From Rhynchosporium graminicola (lineage: Eukaryota > Ascomycota > Leotiomycetes > Helotiales > Ploettnerulaceae): 64,000 nucleotides of DNA. Positions 46,447 to 56,834 of this stretch are shown piece by piece. Below the pieces are notes generated by a model that was not told the DNA's origin, made no database searches, and saw only the letters and a list, made by a program, of their open reading frames with translations. Location of the stretch: positions 943,001-1,007,000 of the forward strand of contig FJUW01000002.1 in the NCBI GenBank assembly GCA_900074885.1. The letters run 5' to 3'. The stretch's first letter is position 1. Every line of letters starts with the position of its first letter. The translations under genes were made by a program, and so were the position numbers.

Positions 46447-49400
46447 CTACCACCTGACCTCCCCCTTGCCCTCTCCACCCTCCCCCAATTTAATCACACC
46501 CGCCTTCCTCCTCTCCGCCATCCACCTCTCAATCCACGCCTTCATTTTCGCCCTCCCTGGCGCACTACCCACATTGACAGTCGGAACCACCTTCTCGATC
46601 CTCAAAGCACAAACAAACATAGTCAGTTCGCGGAAACTGCTGTGTTCGGAGTAGGGGACACCGAAGCAGGAGGCTTCGCGCGTGCTACCGCGTTGGGGAG
46701 TGAGTTCAGCCATAGAGAAGGAGGAGCGCCAAGAGGGGGAGTGGAGGATTGTTGAAATGGAGGGGGAGGCTGTAAATCTGTCATAGTATTAGACTAGATC
46801 ATGATGGGGCAAGCTGAACTGTGGGCAGTTAGTGTATGTAGGAGAGAAGGCTTACCTCGAGATTGGGGGACGATAATTCCACCCACTAGGTCTAAACCCC
46901 ACGATGCGACTGAAGTGCGGTTTGTACCCATTCAAATAATCCTGCAACGTCTCCGGCCGAATCTCCATCAACATCTGCATATGTATCTGCGCCTCTCTCG
47001 GATCACTCGTCAACCTCGACGATAATTCCTCGTCTTCCAACGCGGCGCAGATCTTCATCTTACCAGGCGGCGCCCAGATTTTACAGTCCAGAGCGCGAGC
47101 TATACCCATACAGATACGCTCTTTACCTATACTGTAAGTACCGCATACGACAAGGAGTCTGCCGCGGGACTTGGCGTCTTTGGTCGGGGCTATGGACATG
47201 GCTATACTGTTGTCTTCGGATTTGATGGTAGCGTTCTGCACGAATTTCGTCATTCCTGTGCCTGCGCGTTCGCGCTTCACTACCTCCCAGGCGTCGGTCT
47301 CTTCAGCTCGCTCCTTTTTCAGGGAGACGCACATATCGGCGCAAGCTTTTATGACTTCTTCTTGTGAAGGGAAGGAGTATTTTGGGTTGAGGTAGGTAGT
47401 GTCTAGATAGCAGACGTCGATCTTCTGTTGTTTCGTTTTGCCGGTTATGGAGTCGACGATGTCGGGCATGAGAAGGGGGTGGGCGAGATGTGCTGGGCAG
47501 GCTCGAAAGTCTCCACAATGAAGGATGCGCTGGACTTTTGGGTCTTTTCCTTTGCCGATGACTTTTTCGAACAGAAATAAGGAGCTGCCGGGACAGTGGT
47601 TGGCGGGAATCATGGTGATAGCCACACCTTGCGTTCCTGGGACTTCGAATATTTCCTCAAAGTCTAAAGGAACGACATATTTCGGATCTACCCGTAGTTG
47701 TTGCTTAACCAGATTTGCCGTGACCTTGCTGCAATAGATCGGACCATGACTCCAAGTAGATGAAAGACCAATGTAGTGATCGCTGTGGAAATGACTAAGG
47801 AAGTAGGCATTGCAACCTTGCACAGCCCCATATCTGAAAGCATCAACGCAGATGAAGAAGCCTGGCATAATCTTGTAAAATGGGCAAGTTCTTTCATATG
47901 CAGGCTTTCCCCTGGATTTGTGCTCCGAGGCTGCTGCGTTGGCCCAGGCTGCATCTTCGGCATGTCCTGACATGAGTTTCGAAAATGCGGATGATGGCGC
48001 TGCAGCTGTCGCGCCCATCTCAAACGGGTTCGCCTGACCTGGTCTGGGTATAGCTGCTTTACGAGCGAAACGGGTGGCTCCTGGAGGGAAAAATTTGGAC
48101 TCGGTGGGTTCTGTTTTCAAGTTCGTGGGCTCTACCTTAATTGGTGCTGGCGTCATTACTGGCAAAGGAATTGGATTGCCGTCAAGACATCCATTGACAT
48201 GCTTCGTAGCATCGTCTGGATTGAGACCAGCAAGACTTGCTTCACAGATGGGACAACTGGCCGTCATTGCCTCTTCCTGGGGCTCTGAATCCATCTCCTC
48301 AAATCCGCCAAAATAATCATCTTCATCTTGGTCTCTTTCGTCCAGCTTGGCCTGCTCCGCCATCCATCTTCTCTCAACAGCTTCCTCTCCATTTCCAAAC
48401 TCATAATCTTCACCAGGGAACTCCTCGAAGTCCTCGAATTTCTCCCACTCATCCACACTGGTGGTTTCCTTCTTGAAAGAAGGTACAGAAGGTGCTTCCT
48501 CTATTGCAGACACTTGCTTCGGGTTCTTGAAGGCTTCTCTCTTTATCACAGTCTTCTCGGTAGCTCTAGGAGCTTTCTTCTTTTTCTTCTTCTTCTTTGG
48601 TGCCTGGCTATCACCATAGACCGAGCCTTCGCTTGCTTCTTTATAGTCTGATGGTGGCGTATTTGGTTGCAAAGCCTCCCATTTAGCTTGAGCCTTGGTG
48701 ACATCCACCTTCTTGCGACCTTTCGCAACCTTTTTGACGGGGACAACAGCTTGTACCGACGGAACTACAGGCTTATTCTCGTGTATCTGCTTTTGATCGA
48801 TAGTATCTGGTTCCACAACCTCATTCATACTATCAGACTGGTCCAATACCATAGCCTCAAGCTCCTCTTCCTCTGCCTTCACGGCTTTCAATTGCACCGC
48901 CTCATTCTCATTCTCATCCTCATCCGACTCGGAGTCCGACAAGAATGGCCCATTCCGTTTCATCCGTTTTGGCCTCGACCCTGCAGCAATTTCCGGTGGA
49001 GGTGGTGTACATCCATTCTTTCCCCCCAAGCCCCCTTTCCCAGACTTGTCCACCAAGTCGCCATCATTCCCCATCACACTCATCATTCCATCCCCCGAAA
49101 CCTTCCTCTTCTTGACCGCCACCCCAGACTCATTAAACCTCTCCTCCCCGTCCCCATAAAGATCCTCTACATGCACATCCTTATCATCATCACTTAATTC
49201 CGGAGGACTTAGATCCCTGGCCAAACTCTTCAGGTTCGCAATTTTACTCCCATGCGCCAAGAATATCGAATCATCCTGCACCGGCCCATCGACTTTCTTG
49301 AAAAAATTGAGGATACTGGCATTTGGTTTACCGGCTGGCTTTGTGGAAAAAGCTTTCTTCGTGCTAGTGCTCTGTTTTCCCGAAGTAGGGGCGTTGGATT

Positions 49401-49581
49401 TGGAGGATGCGCGTGGTGTGAGGGGTTTCGTGGAACTGCGATGGGACATCGTGGTTGTTGTGGTGGGTGGATGAGGACTTCGGGTTGTGTTGGGTGGCGT
49501 CGGGGGACGACCTGTCGAGGGTGCGAGAGGGTTTGTGGTTGTTGGGTCGATGGAGATGTTTTCTCGTGGGTTGCGGAACAT
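46447..49581 (-). CDS. PSO2: DNA interstrand cross-link repair nuclease Pso2/Snm1
   Basis: Beta-CASP metallo-beta-lactamase 5' exonuclease that processes interstrand cross-links. Exon 1 is 49581-46856 and exon 2 is 46777-46447 (intron 46778-46855); 1018 aa. The N-terminal third is disordered and acidic, with a PCNA-interaction-like NASILNFFKK at about residues 87-96. A UBZ4-type finger (CPICEASLAG..H..C) lies at about 442-462. The metallo-beta-lactamase core has HFHSDHY near residue 597, then IPANHCPGSSLF and HCGDFRACP. The DRMBL region has VCGTYSIGKERICMGIARAL and continues across the intron (GFRPSGWNYRP to TPQRGSTREASCFGVPYSEH). The acceptor CTATGACAG is chosen because it alone preserves frame. 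Confidence 0.95.
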
Positions 49582-50079
49582 TTTGTGCGTTGGTTACGAG
49601 GTCATGAGAGGAGGGGTTTGGAGTCGCTCCTGGAAAGGGTGAGATCCTTGATGTGATAATGAAAGTACTGACGCGAGATCTTCAACGCGTAGTCACATGT
49701 GTAATGTGCCAAGGTGCAAGTTTGAGCGGGCTAGGCTTCACTTCACGATTCGATCAAAACACCAGGGAGAGGCATCAATGCAATTTCTTTGTTTAAATAG
49801 AGCAGCTGTAGTAGTTGCCACCATTACTTTTCTTCATGCCCGAACTTGATTCCCCAACATCTGATCTTATCGCTGATTCCTTCCGTTTTCAGCTATTATA
49901 CATTGTAATCCTGCTTGTCCTTCAAGTGCAAACAGTCCTGTGGCTGGTGCTGTTACGCCCCGGGGTCTCTGGCTCCAGGCTTCCTGACTCCTCGAAGTAT
50001 TCCCAAGCCTATCTAGTGCCATAAGCTGGCGCTTCGTATTTCATTTGGTGTAGTCCTTCAACTAGACAATAATAGGATC

Positions 50080-51638
50080 TCAATCCAATGGCTCTTCGAT
50101 CAGTGGATCTTCGAGCATAGGCTTGTCAACATATCCATTAACCATTGAAGCTAGCAGCTCAATATGATGAGTGACACCTGCCTCAAATTCCTCCTCTAGC
50201 TTGATCGAATCGTTCTCATGAGGCGACTGTATTGTACTTCCCCAAATCTCCTCGTTCAACGGCCCTTCATGACTCGCAACCCGTAATGCCCACTCCATCT
50301 TGGGCCACCATTCCTGTGGCAAGATGCTCAGTATGCCATTCACTTCTCGCTTAGCAATTCCCTCTAACCACCAGACATTGTCAACCATTTTCGTTAGGGC
50401 GAAGAAACATGCAGCTATTACCAAAGCTCGGGGATCCTGCTGCCCAACCAGGTCCACAAAGCGTCGAGAGACAGTAGCAGCGAAGCCGAGAATCCTGTTG
50501 CGAATAGGCTTCTGATGGGACCAATTGAGAAATGAGACGGCATGCTCGTATGCTTGTCTAGTCGCGGGCTGAGATTCAGCAGGCAGGGTTGCCAACTGTT
50601 CTTCAAGCCCTTCTAAGAGTGGGGCAAAGAACAATTTCCGCTCTGGATCGGGATCTAGAAATAGAGCAGGCTGACTGTTAATAATCGGATATACGCGATT
50701 ACTTGATCTCAACCATTGCCAACTCGCCAACACAACAGTCTTAACCCCCTGGAATGAATGGAACCAAGCTAAAGGGAGGGTGTAAGTGCCATTTGCATCG
50801 TCGTCAAAGCGTCTCGAAGCAGATGCCTGAAAAGCTATCAGTGCCGCGGTCGAGAATAGTGCTTCAGCGTTCATTTCCGAAAGCCCCTTATTCAAAAGAT
50901 TTGAGTATTGGGCGATCGAAGAAGCCATATATCCATGCGAAGCTCGAATCAAACTGTGGTCCTCGGGATGCATTGATCGTAGATGTAGGGCCGATACTGC
51001 CAGAATTGCATCCATTAAGTATTGAGCATCATATGCTATTGTTGGTATGTCGACCTGCCAGACATGATTCTGCTCCTTCGTGTCCGAGAAAGTCTGCGAC
51101 GTTAGAGCTGTGTAGTGGTGCAAGAGTCTGAACTCCAGTGATCGCGACACGGCTGGATTGGAGTGTGCCCTGACCATCGCGGTAGGAGTCTGGTATAGTG
51201 GCATAATCGAGGAGTTGGAGCTGGAGCGGGGTGTGGAAACGGGGGAGGCCGAACTCATGACAGGACTTGGTGCAGCTATGGAGGGAGTGCTGGCGGATGC
51301 CGGTGTTTCGGGAGATTCGAAATCGCAGGAGACTCCATGTTTGAGACAGTTACCACAGGCCGGATGGACTTCATCACACTGAGATAGTGTTAGACTGGAC
51401 AGGTTAGGAATATCCGTGAAATGTTTGGCTGACCTTTATCTTCCGATTCTTACACCTGAAGTAATGTTAGCACCAATAGGTAGATACAGTGCCCGCTACC
51501 AGCCCACCCATGGAGGAGATTCCGACTGAAGCTGCATGTGTTCCGGAGAAGATTCTTACGTATCAAAGAACTGCACAAAGAATTGACTAACCTTTGGCAG
51601 CCTGCCTTTGACTTCTTGTGTGACCGTCGAGGGGGCAT
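50080..51638 (-). CDS. Zn2Cys6 transcription factor, sterol-uptake-control (Upc2-like) type
   Basis: Exons: 51638-51592, 51455-51434 (22 nt) and 51378-50080; 455 aa. The joined N-terminus RRSHKKSKAGCQRCKNRKIK continues as CDEVHPACGNCLKHGVSCDF, a textbook C-x2-C-x6-C-x6-C-x2-C-x6-C cluster split over three exons. After a Ser/Thr-rich linker comes the fungal_trans_2-type region (LLHHYTALTSQTF, DAILAVSALHLR, AWFHSFQGVKTVV). This is the layout of Upc2/Ecm22-like regulators of sterol uptake, though many paralogues of this layout regulate other pathways. An in-frame ATG at 51746 would add 36 residues, partly encoded by a heptamer repeat; 51638 fits the family better. Target genes are unknown. Confidence 0.88.
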
Positions 51639-51648
51639 CTCGGGTGCT

Positions 51649-51676
51649 GAAGCCTGAAGCCTGAAGCCTGAAGCTT
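51649..51676. repeat. Heptamer tandem repeat (GAAGCCT)x4
   Basis: Three perfect copies and one variant of GAAGCCT just 5' of the zinc-cluster gene start at 51638. It lies in the 5' leader, or in the coding region if the upstream ATG at 51746 is used. Seven bases per unit would shift frame with each copy change. Confidence 0.8.
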
Positions 51677-51815
51677 GGAGCTCTGGCCTTGCAGAATCAA
51701 GGAATTGGAAATGGTAGATTACTCTTGTTTGTGAGGCTATTCCCATGCATGATGTAGAAGCGCGAGTCCATGAGGTGGGATGGGATGGGGACGCGACAGT
51801 TCAGCTCAATACAAA

Positions 51816-51845
51816 CACTGGCACTGGCACTGGCACAGGCACAGC
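51816..51845. repeat. Hexamer tandem repeat (CACTGG)n
   Basis: Three perfect CACTGG units followed by CACAGG and CACAGC, in the promoter region between the zinc-cluster factor and the cystathionine gamma-lyase gene. Confidence 0.75.
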
Positions 51846-53344
51846 CTCATCTGGATAGTGCACCCAAATTGCGTCGTCTGAAGGTGAATTCTGATTGACG
51901 TCGGGTTCGGGTGCGGGATAATAAAATCCCGGCGTTCGTTTTCGTAAAGCATCAACCAATAGGAAGACTTGTTACCGGATTGCTTCTACTTAGTACTCGT
52001 ACGATTGATTTCCTTCCCATTTTCTGGGGATGCTGACCTCATTTGTGTCTCACAGTCAGTTTCGGGAGATTAGAGTTCTAGGATAGGGTTCTGATTTTTC
52101 AGCAGATTGAGATTGTCAAAGTGCTGGGAGACTTTCGTGAAATCCGAGAAGAATAAGAGTCAAGGCCTAGCTAGCTAGAACGGTTCCGTGACTTTACGAA
52201 ATCATCGAGCCGAGCCCTCACTTTATAAGTAACATACCGGTGCTGGAAGAGGGTCGCCCAGCTTCGAAGCAAGAAACACAACATGCCCAAGGTATCTATC
52301 TATACCTACCTAGATACAATGCTTCGAAGCTCATAAGACTACTACCGACCGTATTAGCTGAAGAAAGGCACTTAGGTAGTGAGTGCTAGCAGCTTAGCGT
52401 GGAAATCTTCATGATATAGGGAAGTTCTTGCTATCACGTGCAGAAAACACGAGGACACGCATGTCGTATCTTCCACAGCAGCATCATGCTGTATGGCAGA
52501 CTCCCAATTCTGGAAAATGATATCTAATACTGTACTTCGACTTTAATAGCTATTCTTCTGACGTTTGCCTTGGCAGGTAGCCTCAATTTGCCATCCTGCT
52601 GAGATGAATGAATGAATAGTCAGAAATCGACGCTGAATTGCTAGCACTGCGTATCTTACTTCAGTTAATACGGATCGAAAAAAGAATGAGGAGATATCAA
52701 AGCATGTTTAGAGCATCCCGTCGAACCTCGCAAGATCATGAACTTTGTCGAGAGAATAAGTAAACTGCAGTCGAGTGGCAACAGCCGGCTATCAGACGTG
52801 TGCTGAAACTACCCATGTAACTAAGTATCCGCCGCTTTACTTATACTGCCGGCATTAAAGATGACGCATGTGGAAAAATAATACAATATAATAACTTATT
52901 TCAAGCAAAGTACGAATGTAAAATTAGTAGCATTTCAAACTGTAACTGATGCTCAAATTCGGGCTCAAAAAACAGGCAGAATCTATCTGACTATTCGACC
53001 AATTCAATTGCTGCTGTTGCGTCGAAGACGTGACCGCATTGCGTGATGGAACTACTGTATCCTTTGTCCGCTCATAGCCGCGCTTTCGTGCACCCGAAAT
53101 TCCATTATCAATCAAATCAACTTCTTGATCCTCCCAAACACTTACTTACTCCACACACGAATTTTCCTACATAAACTCATTGCGCGCCACTGCGATCCAC
53201 CCTTTATTTTTCACACTATCCTTCCATCTCCTACATATATACAGAAGCCTTACTTTTACCACAATTGACCAGCAACATCATACTCGAAATCTCAATTACC
53301 CCTCCATACCTACCCCGCGGTGGTCATTTCACTACATCTGCAAA
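51846..53344. other. Divergent intergenic region, Zn2Cys6 factor / CYS3
   Basis: About 1.5 kb without a gene. The final 250 bases before 53345 are strongly C/T-rich with a TATATA-like stretch near 53235, as in fungal promoters and leaders of highly expressed genes. No repeat beyond those listed. Confidence 0.4.
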
Positions 53345-54613
53345 ATGGCCGACCACTCCATTGACACCCCTCCTCGAGCACCCTCTCCAGTCCAAGGCTT
53401 CGGAACTCTCGCCGTCCATGCAGGATCGCACCATGATCCCTCCACCGGCGCTGTCATCGCTCCCATCTCCCTATCAACGACCTTCGCGCAAACCGGCGTC
53501 GGACAACCAGTTGGAAAGTACGAATACAGCCGCTCCTCCAACCCCAATCGCGATAACTTTGAAGAAGCCGTCGCTGCTCTTGAGCATGCCAAATACGCCT
53601 TAGCATTTTCCTCTGGCTCTGCGGCTACAGCCAATATTCTACAGAGTCTGGGGCAGGGCAGTCATGTCATTAGTGTCAGCGATGTGTATGGTGGCACACA
53701 TAGATATTTCACGAAGTGTGCAAAGGCGCATGGTGTTAGGGTCACTTTCACACCCGAGATCGAGGTTGACATCAGAGATCATATTACACCTGAGACGAAG
53801 TTGATTTGGATCGAGAGTCCTTCGAACCCTACTTTGCGACTGGTGGATATCCGTGCTGTGGCTACCCAGGCGCATCAACATGGTGTGATGGTCGTTGTGG
53901 ATAACACATTCATGAGCCCTTACGTTCAGAATCCGCTGGATCATGGAGCGGACATTGTCGTCCATTCTGTCACTAAATACATCAATGGTCATTCTGACGT
54001 AGTTATGGGCGTCGCAGCCTTCAACTCCGATGAGATGAAAGAGCGATTAGGCTTCTTGCAAAATGCTCTCGGAGCCGTCCCTTCTGCATTCGACAGCTGG
54101 CTCGCACACCGTGGATTAAAGACTCTGCATCTGAGAGCAAGAGAAGCGACCGTAAACGCTACGGCAGTCGCCAAAGCCCTCGAAGCCTCCCCCAACGTCA
54201 TCGCAGTCAACTACCCGGGTCTAGACTCTCACCCTCACCGCGCTATCGCTATTAAACAGCACCGTGATGGGATGGGTGGTGGTATGCTCTCTTTCCGCAT
54301 CAAAGGCGGCCATGCAGCAGCCGAACGCTTCTGCCAGACGACCAATATTTTCACTCTCGCTGAATCCCTAGGTGGGATCGAGTCTCTCGTCGAGGTTCCT
54401 AGCAGCATGACACATGCTGGAATACCCAAGGACCAGCGAGAAGCCGTGGGTGTTTTTGACGATCTGGTGAGACTCAGCTGTGGTATCGAAGATGCGGAAG
54501 ACCTCAAGCAAGATGTTCTGCAGGCTTTGGAGAAGGCTGTTGTTTGGCCTAAGATCTCAAATGGTCTGAAGGGCGCCGATGGCACAAATGGCACAAATGG
54601 CAGCACCGCTTGA
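53345..54613 (+). CDS. CYS3: Cystathionine gamma-lyase
   Basis: PLP enzyme of reverse transsulphuration: cystathionine to cysteine, 2-oxobutyrate and ammonia. Single exon, 422 aa from ATG 53345; the longer frame upstream lacks ATG and is leader. Diagnostic blocks: FGTLAVHAGSHHDPSTGAVI, then YEYSRSSNPNRDNFEEAVA, FSSGSAATANILQ, ESPSNPTLRLVD and VVVDNTFMSPY. The PLP lysine lies in HSVTKYINGHSD (Lys near residue 210). Cofactor-loop and C-terminal blocks (AESLGGIESLVEVPSSMTHA, RLSCGIEDAEDL) are present. Closest alternatives in the Cys/Met PLP family are cystathionine beta-lyase and gamma-synthase. The combination and the lack of an N-terminal extension favour the gamma-lyase. Confidence 0.93.
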   Translation: MADHSIDTPPRAPSPVQGFGTLAVHAGSHHDPSTGAVIAPISLSTTFAQTGVGQPVGKYEYSRSSNPNRDNFEEAVAALEHAKYALAFSSGSAATANILQSLGQGSHVISVSDVYGGTHRYFTKCAKAHGVRVTFTPEIEVDIRDHITPETKLIWIESPSNPTLRLVDIRAVATQAHQHGVMVVVDNTFMSPYVQNPLDHGADIVVHSVTKYINGHSDVVMGVAAFNSDEMKERLGFLQNALGAVPSAFDSWLAHRGLKTLHLRAREATVNATAVAKALEASPNVIAVNYPGLDSHPHRAIAIKQHRDGMGGGMLSFRIKGGHAAAERFCQTTNIFTLAESLGGIESLVEVPSSMTHAGIPKDQREAVGVFDDLVRLSCGIEDAEDLKQDVLQALEKAVVWPKISNGLKGADGTNGTNGSTA

Positions 54614-55101
54614 CCTCCCATCTCACATTTCGTCATACAGGAGACTCAAGATTCTTACATGCATTGCTCAGGTGTTAGGGGCTTCAAGAGAAGGCGTTAT
54701 TCAGGTACTTGGAAAAGATAGCTTCTACTTGCGTTGAGTTCTTGAAGGCTTTTACCAAAGATATAGATGGATTATAGGACTTGTTGCTCACAGGGATGGA
54801 TTTCTGCTGGTAGCTATTTTTCAAATGTTTCCGATTTTGCAAACTCATTTTTGTATCCCCGTGCGTACTGAGCCCGAATTGTGGTTCATCGATAACACTC
54901 CGCACAGCATTGTTCTTCTTTGCAAAAATTATTTTCTTTTTTCCCTCTCTCTATGCTGTCTAGAAAATTAGAGAAAAATCCGACCTTAAACTCCAATATC
55001 CTGTGAGGTTTCATTAGTCCAAACACTGTCTATCCACTTGATCCCCTATCCCATCCCATCCCTTTCCCCTTAACCCCCTCCTCTCACCACCTCCTATCAG
55101 C

Positions 55102-56339
55102 CTATTCTCCACCCTCCTCCAAACCCTCCTCTTCGTCCTCCCCGTCATCACCATCCCACCACTGTATAACCCCCAAACCGGCGTCTTCCATACTGCCGAT
55201 CAGAGAGTATGGACTGTTCTTCTTCTTGCCGCTACCGGAAGGGATGGTGAGGCTATTCGGCTCTTCTTTTTCTATGGGTGTGAAGAAGAAAGGATTAGTG
55301 AAATTTGGAGACTATAATGTTGGAAAATAGAAGTGGAAGATCAGAAGATGGAGGTTGATCCATTTTAGATTGTTTGAGGAAGTGAGTCGATGGGAAGTGA
55401 GTCGATGGATTGTGAGAAAGGAGGAAGAATCGTGTTTTGGAGGTAGAGAGGGAGAGCGTAGAGGGGTAAAAGGGAAGGTGTAAATAGACAAACCTCTAGG
55501 ACCTATAGGATTCTGATCCTTCCATACCTCGTCCTCGATACGTAGGCGGACGGGCTCGTGGTTGTCGAAGAAGAGGGTGTTGTCTTCGGTTCTCCATTCG
55601 TAGACTTGTTCTGGGCTGCTTGGGGTTTGTTAACTCGCTGGCTATTGGGTTGGTTTGAATGGTGATGGGATTGGCAAAAGTTAGGGAGGAGAGAGGGAGT
55701 GAGAAAGACATACAAATCGGATCCTTCGGGGAGAGCGTGTCGCGGTATGAATATCTCTTCGAAGAAGGGGAGGCGCACTGGATGGGTTGATTAATTACGA
55801 GATTTTCTGGGAAGGATGAGGTGATGGATATATGTACCACGGATCCCTTCTGTGTTTGCACTGCTGATACGGCCGATTATCACTTCATGCTTGAAAGGAC
55901 GGAAGACTATGAGGCGGAATTCGACTTTGCATGTGTTAGCTCGGCTGAGGATATATTGCAAGAGAGAGCAGCTTAAGAAGAGTGGAAATAAGACAGAGAA
56001 TGAAGGAAACGAAAAAGAGGAAAAAAGAGCAACGATGAGATATCTAAGCATCTATATGATGTAAGGATGTATACGCACCATTGACATTCACGAGACCAGT
56101 TCCATGGCCTATCAGACCCTCGGAAGAAGACAAGAGATCATAGAGACAAATACAAAGACCGATTTTCTGTATGACTTTGTTGGCATATTTTGCATTGATA
56201 TTGTCTTCAATGGCTTGAGGAGCGTCCTTGTTGAAGTCTTCTGGGACGATTTGGACCAGGTCCGCAATCTTGGTCTATGGGAGAACGTCAGTGTTAGATG
56301 TGATAATATGGTGTCCGCTTCACTCACGAGAATAAACAT
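55102..56339 (-). CDS. RPC25: RNA polymerase III subunit RPC8/Rpc25
   Basis: Pol III stalk subunit, paralogue of Rpb7, needed for initiation on tRNA and 5S genes. Six exons: 56339-56328 (12 nt), 56274-56079, 55924-55838, 55777-55714, 55618-55494, 55271-55102; 217 aa. The joined start MFILTKIADLVQI is the family signature, followed by INAKYANKVIQKIGLCICLY and EGLIGHGTGLVNVNVEFRL in the Rpb7-like N-domain. FRPFKHEVIIGRISSANTEG, FEEIFIPRHALPEGS and EQVYEWRTEDN follow in the OB/S1 part. The end is acidic (WWDGDDGEDEEGLEE). All five introns have standard borders and phases agree. Start codon is 495 bp from that of the divergent NUFIP-like gene. Confidence 0.96.
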
Positions 56340-56834
56340 TTTGGAGGAAGGCTATGTGACCTGAGCTCAGATAGATGATAGATTAGACTTGGCGCGTATT
56401 GAAGACTATCAAGCCAAGGACAGGACGAAAACTGCACCCGTCGGCTTCTACCAGTGTCGATTTATGGATCGAACACTATGAATAAAAACAGAAGAATCAG
56501 CTTGAATCTTGAAGCTGAATAGACCTGAATAATATATACCTACCACGTGATGAGATAGTACTCGCACTTTGCCTTGAGGTGAAAAGCAGCTCAAAACGAT
56601 CGACCCTTTTTTTTCGAATTGCAATAACCAACTCTGCCTACAACTCCAAACCCTCCAAGTTACCGTTGTTCAACGTATCCAAACGTGCCTTTCAGATCGA
56701 CAACACTTGGTCCAGTCTCAAATAATTATATTCCCTGGCAAAGCTGCTTACTGACTGAGAAATAAGGTTCGACTTCGAGGCTCTGCACTACTTTCCTTAG
56801 CTTGTGCATAGGCCAGGCTCCGCTTCCCGCCAAC

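Noticed and set aside
48667..49197. 176-codon plus-strand ORF over PSO2
   Set aside because: Shadow of the acidic PSO2 N-terminal region.
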